Assembly: GCF_001601825.1 (NCBI RefSeq)
Contig: NZ_LUJK01000002.1
Location: 55,725 to 119,724, forward strand
Source: Limnobacter sp. CACIAM 66H1
Lineage (GTDB): Bacteria; Pseudomonadota; Gammaproteobacteria; Burkholderiales; Burkholderiaceae_B
DNA length: 64,000 bases
Direction: 5' to 3'
Shown here: piece after piece, positions 8,411 to 16,489 of the stretch
Layout: each line of letters begins with the position of its first letter
How positions within the stretch are numbered: position 1 is the stretch's first letter
Program-made: the position numbers and the translations under genes
Notes under the pieces: generated by a model
What the model was told of the DNA's origin: nothing
Seen by the model: the letters and a program-made list of their open reading frames with translations, nothing else
Database searches by the model: none

Positions 8411-9556
8411 GTGTTCAAGCATCTTTCCAAACTTTCTCACCACGCAGCCTGGCGACGGCAACTTGAATTGCTGCTCGATTCCACTGGCGAGGGCATTTAT
8501 GGAATCGACTTGAAAGGCCGTTGTGTTTTCATCAACAAAGCGGGTGCGGAAATGTTGGGTTACTCGGCCGATGAAGTGCTTGGCAGGAATATGCATTACT
8601 TGATGCACCACTCCTATGCGAACAACGATTTGATGCCAGTGTGTGAATGCCACATCTTTCGGGCGTTTCAAGAAAACAAGGGTTGCCGAGTGGACAACGA
8701 GGTGCTGTGGCGAAGGGACGGCACTTGCTTTCATGCCGAGTACGCTTCTTACCCTATTTTTGAAGAACAAGCAGTGGTGGGCGCTGTAGTTACATTCAAT
8801 GACATCACCGAGCGGGTTGAAGCCCAGAATATTCGTGCTGCGGCGCAGGTCGAGCTGGAGCGCAGAGTGATTGAGCGCACCGCACAATTGCAGAAGGCAC
8901 ACGACAGAATGCGCAGGTTGTCCGCTCACCTCACCACTGTTCGCGAAGAGGAACGTACCCGCATCGCTCGCGAGATGCACGATGACCTCGGGGCCAAGCT
9001 GACCGCGTTTGATCTGGAGTTGAAGGCGCTGTCGTACCGTTGTGCCAACGATGAAAAACTCACCTTGAGAATCGAGAGCATGTTGGACCTTGCACAGGGC
9101 GCCATGGAAAGTTTGCGTCGAATTCTTTCAGACCTTCGGCCAGGCGTTCTGGATCATCTGGGGCTTTGGGCGGCAGTCGAGCATTTGCTGGGAGAGTTCT
9201 CCCAGCGCACCAAAGTGGTGAGTTCAATCGATATTTCCCCAGAGTTGGAACATGTCCGTTTAAGCAAAGGTACTGAGACAGCCCTGTATCGAATTTTGCA
9301 GGAGGCACTGAACAATGTGGCCAAACACTCCGGGGCAAGCAGGGTGGAGGTACGTGCACACACCGAGGGCAGGGCCATTCTTTTTCAAGTCAGGGACAAC
9401 GGGCGCGGCATGGCGGTGCGCACTTTCAATGCCGGTTTCGGTTTGATGGGTATTGAGGAACGCGCTTGGGACATTGGTGCGCGTTGCTCGATTGATTCGA
9501 TGTTGGGTCAGGGGGTTTGCATTACGCTTCGCCTGCCGGAGGTGCTAGCGTCATGA
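8411..9556 (+). CDS. PAS-domain sensor histidine kinase (NarX/HisKA_3 type)
   Basis: 381 aa with a GTG start. A PAS domain spans about residues 15-135 (LLDSTGEGIYGIDLKGRCVFINKAGAEMLGY, ending FNDITERVEAQ). A coiled coil follows, then a HisKA_3 dimerisation domain with phospho-His190 (AREMHDDLGAKL) and an HATPase domain (LYRILQEALNNVAKHSGAS, DNGRGM, GFGLMGIEERA). No transmembrane segment is seen, so it is a cytoplasmic sensor. Its stop overlaps the start of the NarL-type regulator by 4 bp, which makes them a cognate pair. The signal is unknown. The upstream region is AT-rich with two long T runs. Confidence 0.92.
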   Translation: MFKHLSKLSHHAAWRRQLELLLDSTGEGIYGIDLKGRCVFINKAGAEMLGYSADEVLGRNMHYLMHHSYANNDLMPVCECHIFRAFQENKGCRVDNEVLWRRDGTCFHAEYASYPIFEEQAVVGAVVTFNDITERVEAQNIRAAAQVELERRVIERTAQLQKAHDRMRRLSAHLTTVREEERTRIAREMHDDLGAKLTAFDLELKALSYRCANDEKLTLRIESMLDLAQGAMESLRRILSDLRPGVLDHLGLWAAVEHLLGEFSQRTKVVSSIDISPELEHVRLSKGTETALYRILQEALNNVAKHSGASRVEVRAHTEGRAILFQVRDNGRGMAVRTFNAGFGLMGIEERAWDIGARCSIDSMLGQGVCITLRLPEVLAS

Positions 9557-10176
9557 ATATTTTGATCGTAGACGACCACATGATCATTCGCCGCGGCCTG
9601 GTTCAGATTCTGGACGAGTTTGATGGGCAGTACTGCAGCGAGCAGGCCGCCGATGGCGTGGAGGCCATGCAGAAACTCCGCAAGGGAAATTTTGATGCTG
9701 TATTGCTGGACGTTGCCTTGGGCGAACGGGATGGCTTTGATGTACTGAAAAGCGTGCGCAGTGAGTTTCCGAAATTGGGGGTGGTGATGTTGTCGGTGTA
9801 CCCCGAAACGCAGTTCGCCTTGCGTGCCATTCGCAGTGGTGCCAATGCCTACCTGAACAAGGGCTGCTCGCCTGCCGAATTGACACAGGCCCTTCAAATG
9901 GCCTGTTCCGGACAAGTGTATTTAACTCCGGCCACGGCCAACCTGATGGCCAATGATTTGCGTAAACCTGCTGACCGGCCTCCTCATGAGCGATTGTCCA
10001 ATCGGGAGATGCAGGTGTTGCGTTTGATGGCGCAGGGCGAGACCGTTCAGCACATTGCACAGGCCTTGTGTTTGTCAGGCAATACAGTTTCAACTTACCG
10101 GGCCCGTGTGTTTGAAAAACTGGAACTGAAAAACCTGGTGGACCTGGTGAACTACACCAAGATGCATGGCCTGTAA
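9553..10176 (+). CDS. NarL/FixJ-type response regulator, partner of the PAS kinase
   Basis: 207 aa from the ATG at 9553, which overlaps the kinase stop (ATGA); an earlier in-frame start would run inside the kinase gene. The receiver has D7-D8, phospho-acceptor D53 (AVLLDVALGERDG) and Lys at LNKGCSP. The LuxR helix-turn-helix is C-terminal (LSNREMQVLRLMAQGETVQHIAQALCLSGNTVSTYRARVFEKL). No target is visible. The cyanate operon begins 127 bp downstream on the same strand, and control of it is possible but unproven. Confidence 0.92.
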   Translation: MNILIVDDHMIIRRGLVQILDEFDGQYCSEQAADGVEAMQKLRKGNFDAVLLDVALGERDGFDVLKSVRSEFPKLGVVMLSVYPETQFALRAIRSGANAYLNKGCSPAELTQALQMACSGQVYLTPATANLMANDLRKPADRPPHERLSNREMQVLRLMAQGETVQHIAQALCLSGNTVSTYRARVFEKLELKNLVDLVNYTKMHGL

Positions 10177-10303
10177 AAACCCGGCGTGAAGTTTTCTTGT
10201 AGGGCCAGCACTACAACACAATCACAAATGACGTGATACCCGGCTCAAGGCCTGCACGGCACACTGAAAGCCTGTTCAACGCAGTGTTGCCGGAGAAACG
10301 TGA

Positions 10304-10984
10304 ATGGCCAGAATGCAAGGGTTCAGACTGGGTGTGTATGTGTTCAAGGAAGCCGAGGTGGTGGACTATGCGGCACCCTATGGGGTGTTCTCAGTGGCCA
10401 AGCGTTTCGACCCAGAGTTGGAAGTGTTCTTGATCGCCGAAAGCATGCGCCCTGTGCAAACGCAGGCAGGTCTCACTGTATTGCCCAGCTATGCGTTTGC
10501 TGACACCCCCGACATGGATGCATTTCTGATTCCCGGTGGCTTCGGTACCCGGCAGGAAATGAACAACGGCAATTTGCACCGCTTCATTCGGACCCTACCT
10601 GACACCTGTCTGTTGACCAGCGTGTGCACAGGCTCCTGGATATACGCCCGCATGGGTTTGCTCGATGGCTTGGCTGCCACCAATCGCAAAGAACCTGATC
10701 GTCTTGAGGCCTCGCATCTCGGTAAAACTCCCATCGATCGACTCGCTGAAATTGCGCCGGCTTGCCAGGTCAGCAGAGCCCGAGTGGTGGATGCAGGCCG
10801 GATCGTCACAGGTGGGGGTATCGCAAGCGGAATGGAAGTGGGTTTTCACCTGCTGCGCCGCGCCGGTTACGACGAGGAATTCATTGCAGAGGTAGCCCGT
10901 GTGATGGAGTACACCAAGGCCTACCAGCAATACCAGCATGACATTGATTATTTTCGCCCCGCATTAAGCCGCGCCACAGCCTGA
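10304..10984 (+). CDS. DJ-1/PfpI-family protein resembling isocyanide hydratase
   Basis: 226 aa, single DJ-1/PfpI domain. The nucleophile elbow has Cys108 (TSVCTGSWIYARMGLLDG), and Asp21 lies in VVDYAAPYGVF. The spacing fits the catalytic Asp17/Cys101 pair known from Pseudomonas isonitrile hydratase, which turns isocyanides into N-formamides. There is no C-terminal AraC domain, so it is not a GlxA-type regulator. It is the first gene of a run with the ABC importer and cyanase (28-bp gap to the binding protein), which suggests work on a C-N compound. GGAG lies 8 bp before the ATG. Confidence 0.75.
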   Translation: MARMQGFRLGVYVFKEAEVVDYAAPYGVFSVAKRFDPELEVFLIAESMRPVQTQAGLTVLPSYAFADTPDMDAFLIPGGFGTRQEMNNGNLHRFIRTLPDTCLLTSVCTGSWIYARMGLLDGLAATNRKEPDRLEASHLGKTPIDRLAEIAPACQVSRARVVDAGRIVTGGGIASGMEVGFHLLRRAGYDEEFIAEVARVMEYTKAYQQYQHDIDYFRPALSRATA

Positions 10985-11012
10985 TTGTTGCAACACTGCA
11001 TAGGAGTTCACC

Positions 11013-12374
11013 ATGTCCTTTTTCAAGAACCCGTTTGATCCCAATACTCGTCTGGGCATGCGTTGCGCCTGCGGCCAACACAACAGCCAGGCAGAACACG
11101 ACCAGCAACTGGCTGTGCAACAAATGGAAGAGCGTGCAGTTGAAAACGCGGTCATGCACGCCTTGTTTCCCAACGACCAGTTGCGCCGAAATTTCCTGCG
11201 CGCGGTGGGCAGTGGTACCGCCATGGCAGCCATTCGCAGCCTGTTCCCTTTGGCGGCAGCCAAAGAGGCGTTTGCCCAAAGCAATGGCCCTTTGGAAAAG
11301 CAAAAGCTGAAGGTCGGCTTCATTCCGATTACCTGTGCAACACCCATCATCATGGCGCAGCCTTTGGGCTTTTACGCCAAGCAAGGCCTGGATGTTGAAG
11401 TGGTGAAAACCGCAGGTTGGGCGGTGGTGCGCGACAAATCGCTGGCCAAAGAATACGATGCGGCGCACATGTTGTCGCCCATGCCCTTGGCCATCTCCAT
11501 GGGTGTAGGCTCGAACGCCATTCCATGGACCATGCCCGCCGTTGAAAACATCAACGGTCAGGCGATCACGCTCGCCATGAAGCACAAGGACAAACGCAAT
11601 CCGAAAGACTGGAAGGGTTTCAAGTTTGCAGTGCCGTTTGACTATTCCATGCACAACTACCTGTTGCGCTACTACCTGGCCGAGGCTGGCCTTGATCCCG
11701 ATCGCGATGTCCAGATTCGTTCTGTTCCACCTCCCGAAATGGTGGCCAATATGCGTGCTGACAACATTGATGGTTTTCTGGCGCCTGACCCTGTGAACCA
11801 GCGCGCAGTGTATGACGGCGTGGGCTTTATTCACATTCTGTCGAAAGAAATCTGGTCGGGCCACCCATGCTGCGCATTTGCGGCCAGCAAAGAATTTGTG
11901 ACCCAAAACCCCAACAGCTACAAAGCCCTGTTGAAGGCGGTGCTGGATGCCACGGCCTACGCACGCAAAGCCGAGAACCGCAAGGAAATTGCAGCAGCCA
12001 TTGCCCCCACCAATTACTTGAACCAGCCATTAACAGTGGTTGAACAGGTGTTGACTGGCACCTATGCCGATGGTTTGGGCGGGATTCAGAAAGATCCGCA
12101 GCGCATCGACTTTGATCCATTCCCGTACCAGAGTTTTGCGATCTGGATTTTGACGCAGATGAAACGCTGGGGGCAAATCAAGGGCGATGTGGATTACAAC
12201 AAAATTGCCAAGGACGTATTTCTGGCCACCGATGCAACCCGTTTGATGAAGGAAGTGGGCTTGCAACCACCGTCATCGCTCGACAAAAAATTCAGCGTGA
12301 TGGGCAAGCCATTCGATCCCAAAAAGCCTGAGGAGTACATCAACAGTTTTGCAATTTCCAGAACCAAGGGCTAA
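11013..12374 (+). CDS. Nitrate/cyanate-type ABC transporter substrate-binding protein (Tat-exported)
   Basis: 453 aa, CmpA/NrtA family. A roughly 57-residue N-terminal stretch with Cys18 and Cys20 (MRCACGQHNSQAEHD) precedes a twin-arginine signal (LRRNFLRAVGSGTAMAAI, Arg58-Arg59), so it is exported folded. The binding domain follows (KVGFIPITCATPIIMAQPLGFYAKQGLDVEVVK; ADNIDGFLAPDPVNQRAV). Because the operon ends in cyanase, cyanate is the likeliest ligand; nitrate, nitrite and bicarbonate relatives exist in the family. The permease gene follows after 5 bp. Confidence 0.88.
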   Translation: MSFFKNPFDPNTRLGMRCACGQHNSQAEHDQQLAVQQMEERAVENAVMHALFPNDQLRRNFLRAVGSGTAMAAIRSLFPLAAAKEAFAQSNGPLEKQKLKVGFIPITCATPIIMAQPLGFYAKQGLDVEVVKTAGWAVVRDKSLAKEYDAAHMLSPMPLAISMGVGSNAIPWTMPAVENINGQAITLAMKHKDKRNPKDWKGFKFAVPFDYSMHNYLLRYYLAEAGLDPDRDVQIRSVPPPEMVANMRADNIDGFLAPDPVNQRAVYDGVGFIHILSKEIWSGHPCCAFAASKEFVTQNPNSYKALLKAVLDATAYARKAENRKEIAAAIAPTNYLNQPLTVVEQVLTGTYADGLGGIQKDPQRIDFDPFPYQSFAIWILTQMKRWGQIKGDVDYNKIAKDVFLATDATRLMKEVGLQPPSSLDKKFSVMGKPFDPKKPEEYINSFAISRTKG

Positions 12375-12379
12375 GCGGC

Positions 12380-13228
12380 ATGAAAGATTTCAGGAAGCAA
12401 AAGTGGGCGCCATGGGCTTTGTCGGGATTGATTCTGGTGGTGTTGATTGCCATTTGGACTGTCGCCACCTTGCCCGAAGACTCGGCAGTGAATGTGGACC
12501 CGGAGTATGCAGCACTGGTGGGTCAGGCTGCATCCACAGGCAGCAAAACCCCATTGCCCACTCCGGGCGATGTGGGTGAAAAGTTGTGGGGGCACATCAG
12601 TGATCCCTTCTACGACCGTGGCACTAACGACAAAGGCATCGGCATTCAATTGGGCTATTCCATTTTCCGCGTGCTGGTGGGTTTTGGTTTGGCCGCACTG
12701 GTGGCGATTCCTTTGGGTTTTGTGATCGGGATGTCACCTTTGCTGTACAAGGCGCTTGACCCCTTCATTCAGGTGTTGAAACCGGTATCGCCTTTGGCGT
12801 GGATGCCCTTGGCGCTATACACCATCAAGGACAGTGACACCTCGGCCATCTTTGTGATTTTCATTTGTTCCATTTGGCCCATGTTGGTCAACACAGCGTT
12901 CGGTGTGGCGGGAGTTCGGCGCGATTGGCTGAACGTAGCAAAAACGTTGGAGGTCAGTTCACTGCGCACAGCTTTCCAGGTGATCTTGCCAGCAGCTGCC
13001 CCCACCATCATGACTGGCATGCGCATTTCCGTGGGCATTGCCTGGTTGGTGATTGTGGCGGCTGAAATGCTGGTGGGCGGTACCGGCATTGGCTACTTTG
13101 TGTGGAACGAATGGAACAACTTGTCGATTGCCAACATCATCAGCGCAATTTTGTTCATCGGCTTGATCGGCATGTTGCTCGACACGCTGCTGGCTCGAAT
13201 GGCCAAGCTGGTCAGCTACAAGGAGTAA
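12380..13228 (+). CDS. Nitrate/cyanate-type ABC transporter permease
   Basis: 282 aa, NrtB/SsuC family inner-membrane permease with about 6-7 transmembrane segments. A long loop lies between the first segment (residues 12-31) and the rest. The cytoplasmic EAA-type loop is near VAKTLEVSSLRTAFQVILPAAAPTIMTGMRI, the contact point for the ATPase. It sits between the binding protein (5 bp upstream) and the ATP-binding gene (6 bp downstream), so all are surely co-transcribed. Confidence 0.9.
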   Translation: MKDFRKQKWAPWALSGLILVVLIAIWTVATLPEDSAVNVDPEYAALVGQAASTGSKTPLPTPGDVGEKLWGHISDPFYDRGTNDKGIGIQLGYSIFRVLVGFGLAALVAIPLGFVIGMSPLLYKALDPFIQVLKPVSPLAWMPLALYTIKDSDTSAIFVIFICSIWPMLVNTAFGVAGVRRDWLNVAKTLEVSSLRTAFQVILPAAAPTIMTGMRISVGIAWLVIVAAEMLVGGTGIGYFVWNEWNNLSIANIISAILFIGLIGMLLDTLLARMAKLVSYKE

Positions 13229-13234
13229 ACCAAC

Positions 13235-14218
13235 ATGACGACTGAACACAGAATATTCAGCAAAGACCTCGTGCCCGGTGAGCTGGCAGCTGCCTTCCTC
13301 CAAGTGGAAGGATTGGTGAAAAGCTACACACCTTCAGATTCCTCTGTTCCTCCTGTGTTCGAGGCTGTGAACTTCGACATACAGAAAGGTGAGTTTGTTT
13401 GCATCATTGGCCATTCGGGTTGCGGCAAAAGCACGATTCTGAACATTCTGGCCGGGCTGGATGAAGCCACGCAAGGCTATGTGATCATGAATGGCAAGGA
13501 AGTGGTAGGCCCGTCGCTGGACCGTGGGGTGGTGTTTCAAAGCCATGCGCTGATGCCCTGGATGACAGCGTTGAAAAACGTGGAGTTTGGTGTACGTTCT
13601 CGCTGGCCCGACAAAACCCCTGAAGAAGTCACCGAACATGCCATGAAGTATCTGGACATGGTGGGGTTGAGCAAAGCAGCCAACAAAAAGCCGCATGAAC
13701 TGTCGGGAGGCATGAAGCAACGTGTGGGTATTGCCCGTGCCTTTGCCATTCAGCCGCAAATGCTGTTACTGGACGAGCCATTCGGCGCACTGGATGCACT
13801 CACCCGCGGAACGATTCAGGACGAGTTACTGCAAATTGTGAAGGCCACAGGGCAAACCGTGTTCATGATTACGCACGATGTGGATGAAGCCATTTTACTG
13901 GCCGACAAAGTGATGCTGATGAGCCATGGTCCACGCGCGCGCATTGCAGAAATTGTTGAAAACACCATGCCGCGCGAACGCACCCGAAGCACCGTGCATC
14001 ACGACCCGCAGTACTACGCCATTCGCAACCATTTGGTTGATTTCCTGGTGAACCGTGCAGCACCCGTACCCAGCGCCGAACCCGATGGCAACAAATTGAA
14101 CGCTGAATTGCACAAACAACCCACCGTGGTTCGCCCAGGTTTGAAAGCCCTGAGCAACACGAAAGTTGGCACCGAGACAACACCCCCACTAAATTTGATT
14201 CAAAGGAGTGCACCATGA
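13235..14218 (+). CDS. Nitrate/cyanate-type ABC transporter ATP-binding protein
   Basis: 327 aa, NrtD/SsuB-like. Walker A GHSGCGKST, signature LSGGMKQRVGIARA, Walker [13 protein letters not shown] and switch His (MITHDVDEA). About 20 extra residues stand before the ABC core, and the C-terminal tail of about 60 residues is of no known domain. The stop overlaps the cyanase start by 4 bp, tying uptake to breakdown. Confidence 0.92.
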   Translation: MTTEHRIFSKDLVPGELAAAFLQVEGLVKSYTPSDSSVPPVFEAVNFDIQKGEFVCIIGHSGCGKSTILNILAGLDEATQGYVIMNGKEVVGPSLDRGVVFQSHALMPWMTALKNVEFGVRSRWPDKTPEEVTEHAMKYLDMVGLSKAANKKPHELSGGMKQRVGIARAFAIQPQMLLLDEPFGALDALTRGTIQDELLQIVKATGQTVFMITHDVDEAILLADKVMLMSHGPRARIAEIVENTMPRERTRSTVHHDPQYYAIRNHLVDFLVNRAAPVPSAEPDGNKLNAELHKQPTVVRPGLKALSNTKVGTETTPPLNLIQRSAP

Positions 14219-14658
14219 AACGAACCGACGTCACCGAATTGATTGTATTGGCCAAGCGCAAGAAGAAATGCACTTGGGACGACTGTGCCAAAGTACTGGG
14301 CCAGTCCAAGGAATGGAGCACAGCGGCATTGCTGGGCCAGATGACCTTGACCGAAGAACAGGCCAAGAAAATTGGCGAGTATTTGGCCTTGCCACCCGAG
14401 GCAGTGGATTGCCTGCAAGTCGTGCCTTACAAGGGGTCGCTGCCCACCGCCGTGCCGACTGACCCTCTGATTTATCGCTTTTATGAATTGATCAGTGTGT
14501 ACGGCACTACCTTCAAGGAACTGATTCATGAAGAGTTTGGTGACGGCATCATGAGTGCGATCGACTTCAAAATGGATTTGCAGCGCGAGCCTCACCCCAT
14601 GGGTGACCGCGTCAGCATCAATATGAGCGGCAAATTCCTGCCTTACAAAACCTATTGA
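14215..14658 (+). CDS. cynS: Cyanase (cyanate hydratase)
   Basis: Converts cyanate plus bicarbonate to ammonia and two CO2; a decamer in known members. The 147 aa compare with 156 in E. coli. The catalytic triad is present with exact family spacing: Arg88 and Glu91 (PLIYRFYELI) and Ser114 (IMSAIDF), equal to E. coli Arg96, Glu99 and Ser122. The N-terminal helical domain precedes it. Its start overlaps the importer ATPase by 4 bp. Clustering with the importer makes this a nitrogen-scavenging or cyanate-detoxifying operon. The usual carbonic anhydrase partner (CynT) is not in the window. Confidence 0.96.
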   Translation: MKRTDVTELIVLAKRKKKCTWDDCAKVLGQSKEWSTAALLGQMTLTEEQAKKIGEYLALPPEAVDCLQVVPYKGSLPTAVPTDPLIYRFYELISVYGTTFKELIHEEFGDGIMSAIDFKMDLQREPHPMGDRVSINMSGKFLPYKTY

Positions 14659-14738
14659 TTTCAAGGCCGAATTTACGGCTGGCTGAACACCCCGGGTTAG
14701 AATAAGCGCTTGTCTTAATTCTTACCTGGGGTAATGCT

Positions 14739-15107
14739 GTGACTGATTCAACCAACAACGCCGCCGCTGGCGACGAACTCGTACTTCCTTCTGGCGTGAA
14801 GCTGACTTTCAAAAAGCGCGGCACCGGCACGCAAAAGCCCACACCGAATTCAATCGTGGAAGTGCACTATGAGGGCACTTTTCTGGATGGTCGCGTATTC
14901 GATAGTTCAATCAAACGCAACGAAAAAATCTCTTTTCCGCTGAACCGTGTGATTCCAGCCTGGACCCAGGCTTTGTGCGAAATGGTGGTGGGTGATCGGG
15001 CAATCGTGTTCTGCCCATCCGACACTGCATATGGCGCGCGTGGTGCAGGTCCGATTCCGGGCAACACCGACTTGGTGTTTGATGTGGAGTTGTTCGACAT
15101 CCGCTGA
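14739..15107 (+). CDS. FKBP-type peptidyl-prolyl cis-trans isomerase
   Basis: 122 aa, a single FKBP domain with no signal peptide, so cytoplasmic. Conserved blocks: VEVHYEGTFLDGRVFDSS, ISFPLNRVIPAWTQALCEMVVGD, YGARGAGPIPGNTDLVFDVEL. The start is GTG at 14739 behind a GGGG-rich site; the ATG at 14734 is out of frame and closes at once. It stands 80 bp after cynS and may be transcribed separately. The dispersed repeat begins just after its stop. Confidence 0.92.
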   Translation: MTDSTNNAAAGDELVLPSGVKLTFKKRGTGTQKPTPNSIVEVHYEGTFLDGRVFDSSIKRNEKISFPLNRVIPAWTQALCEMVVGDRAIVFCPSDTAYGARGAGPIPGNTDLVFDVELFDIR

Positions 15108-15117
15108 GGTTTTTTGC

Positions 15118-15790
15118 TCACTTGGCATGGGTTGTTTGTGTCGCACTGGACTAGCGGACTAGTGGGCTTGGGAGCAAAACTTGAAGGGTCACCGCTGCGG
15201 TTTTTGGCAAACTCGGCATGGGTTACTTGTTCCGCACAGAAAACCGCTTAGTCCCTTTTTGAATGGATTCTTGCTCACCTCGCTCGGCAAAAGGGCGGGC
15301 CGAGTCTCGGTGTCGGCTTGTGGCCGAGCGCTGCGAATCCACTCAAACGGGGCGATTTTCTTGAAGTGCGCCCCAAGCAATCCCACTGCCGTGTTGGCTT
15401 GAACCCGCAGAGTGCGCCCATCTCTAAGTTCAGTTCCCGAATCTCCGGCCAGCGCTTCTCCACCTCCGATCGACTCATGGCTGCGTTCAAAGCCGTATCA
15501 ACACTGGCGAATCTCCCTCTCCACGCAACTCACGGCTGATTTCATCGCCCAATCGGCGGCGGTGTTTCGATCGCTTCGCCTTCAAGAAAACCTGCCCTTG
15601 CGTGCCGAGCAGGGCCGGTGTTGCCCAGCATGGGCAACAGAGAACGGACCCGACCCGCAGTTTAGGAGGGTCGTTCTCAGGCATCGCAAGGCTCAGCAAG
15701 GGCAGGTTTTCTGGCGAGAGATCGGAACCCAAGCCAAGTGGGCTAATCAAGATCGACGCGTGATCAGAACCCAAGCCGAGTGGGCTCAAG
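15118..15790 (+). repeat. Dispersed composite repeat, copy A
   Basis: No gene is seen between 15108 and 15785. From 15211 to 15702 the sequence matches 47461-47952 (copy B) without a gap and with about 9-10 mismatches in 490 bp. Parts: a unit of about 28 bp (GGCATGGGTTACTTGT-like) at about 15121 and again at 15212; a 90-bp module with inverted ends (15258-15347); a module ending in an AAGAAAACCTGCCC core; and two copies of a GAGATCGGAACCCAAGCC unit at 15717 and about 15760. Its right edge supplies the stop codon of the convergent TVP38 gene. Confidence 0.85.
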
Positions 15791-16489
15791 CCGCCTTGCG
15801 CAGCTGAAATTGCCGCGTTCCCCACTGAATCAGGAATGGCACCAAGGCCAGCGCAGCCAGAGAAATGACCACTTCCAGTGAAATCAATTCTTCCAGCCGG
15901 TTTACTTTGGATAACTCGTTGCCCGCATTTACATACAGCATGGTGCCGGGCAGCATACCCACAAAGCTTGTCCACAAGAATGTCCACGGCTTTACACGCT
16001 CAGGCCAGCCAGCAAATTGAATGCGACAAAAGGAATGATGGGGGCCAGTCGAAGACTGAGCAGGTAGGCTACTTCGTTCTTGTCTATGCCCTTGTTGATC
16101 TCATCCAGCTTGTCGGCGAAGCGGGCCTCAACGGATGATCGAAAGAAGTGCCGCGCAAACAGCATCGTGAGCAGGGCACCCAAAGCCGATGCGGCGGTGG
16201 ACACCACCATGCACAGGCCAAACCCCATGCAGCCCCCACCCACCAGCATCAATACACCTGCACCTGGCAGGCACAAGGCGGTAATTACTACAAATACACC
16301 GAAGTAAATCAAAGTGATCAACGTGGGGTTATTCACAAAGTGCATGGCCAACTCGCGCTGTGCGGCCAGCATGTCTTGAAGTGATACATCGGCATTCATC
16401 CACACGAAGAGCAACGCTGCTGCAATCAGCAGCAATGCTGTTTTCCTCCAGTGTTGTTGAACAGCCTGTGGCATTTGGTACTTCCTCAA
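15786..16489 (-). pseudogene. TVP38/TMEM64 (DedA-like, VTT domain) membrane protein, frameshifted
   Basis: Two frames make one VTT-domain membrane protein. The first (16489 to 15992, 165 aa) has TM segments and the domain core (GAGVLMLVGGGCMGFGLCMVVSTAASALGALLTMLFARHFF, APIIPFVAFNLLAGLSV) and then meets TAA. The second (15977 to 15786) continues as WTSFVGMLPGTMLYVNAGNELSK. A shift of one base near 15988-15997 joins them as GLSV..KPWTFLWTSFVGMLPG, the normal family order. The start overlaps the SelD-fusion stop by 4 bp. A DedA-family protein was linked to selenite uptake in Cupriavidus metallidurans, so a selenium transport role is plausible. This may be a real lesion or a sequence error. Confidence 0.85.

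Noticed and set aside
10881..11906. 341-aa leftward frame opposite the cyanate-type binding protein
   Set aside because: Antisense shadow; the forward protein has clear family motifs and a Tat signal.
15189..15386. 65-aa frame in repeat A with a matching frame in repeat B (47439-47636)
   Set aside because: About eight amino-acid differences arise from nearly the same number of base differences, mostly changing residues. That is not a pattern of protein constraint, and there is no convincing ribosome site.
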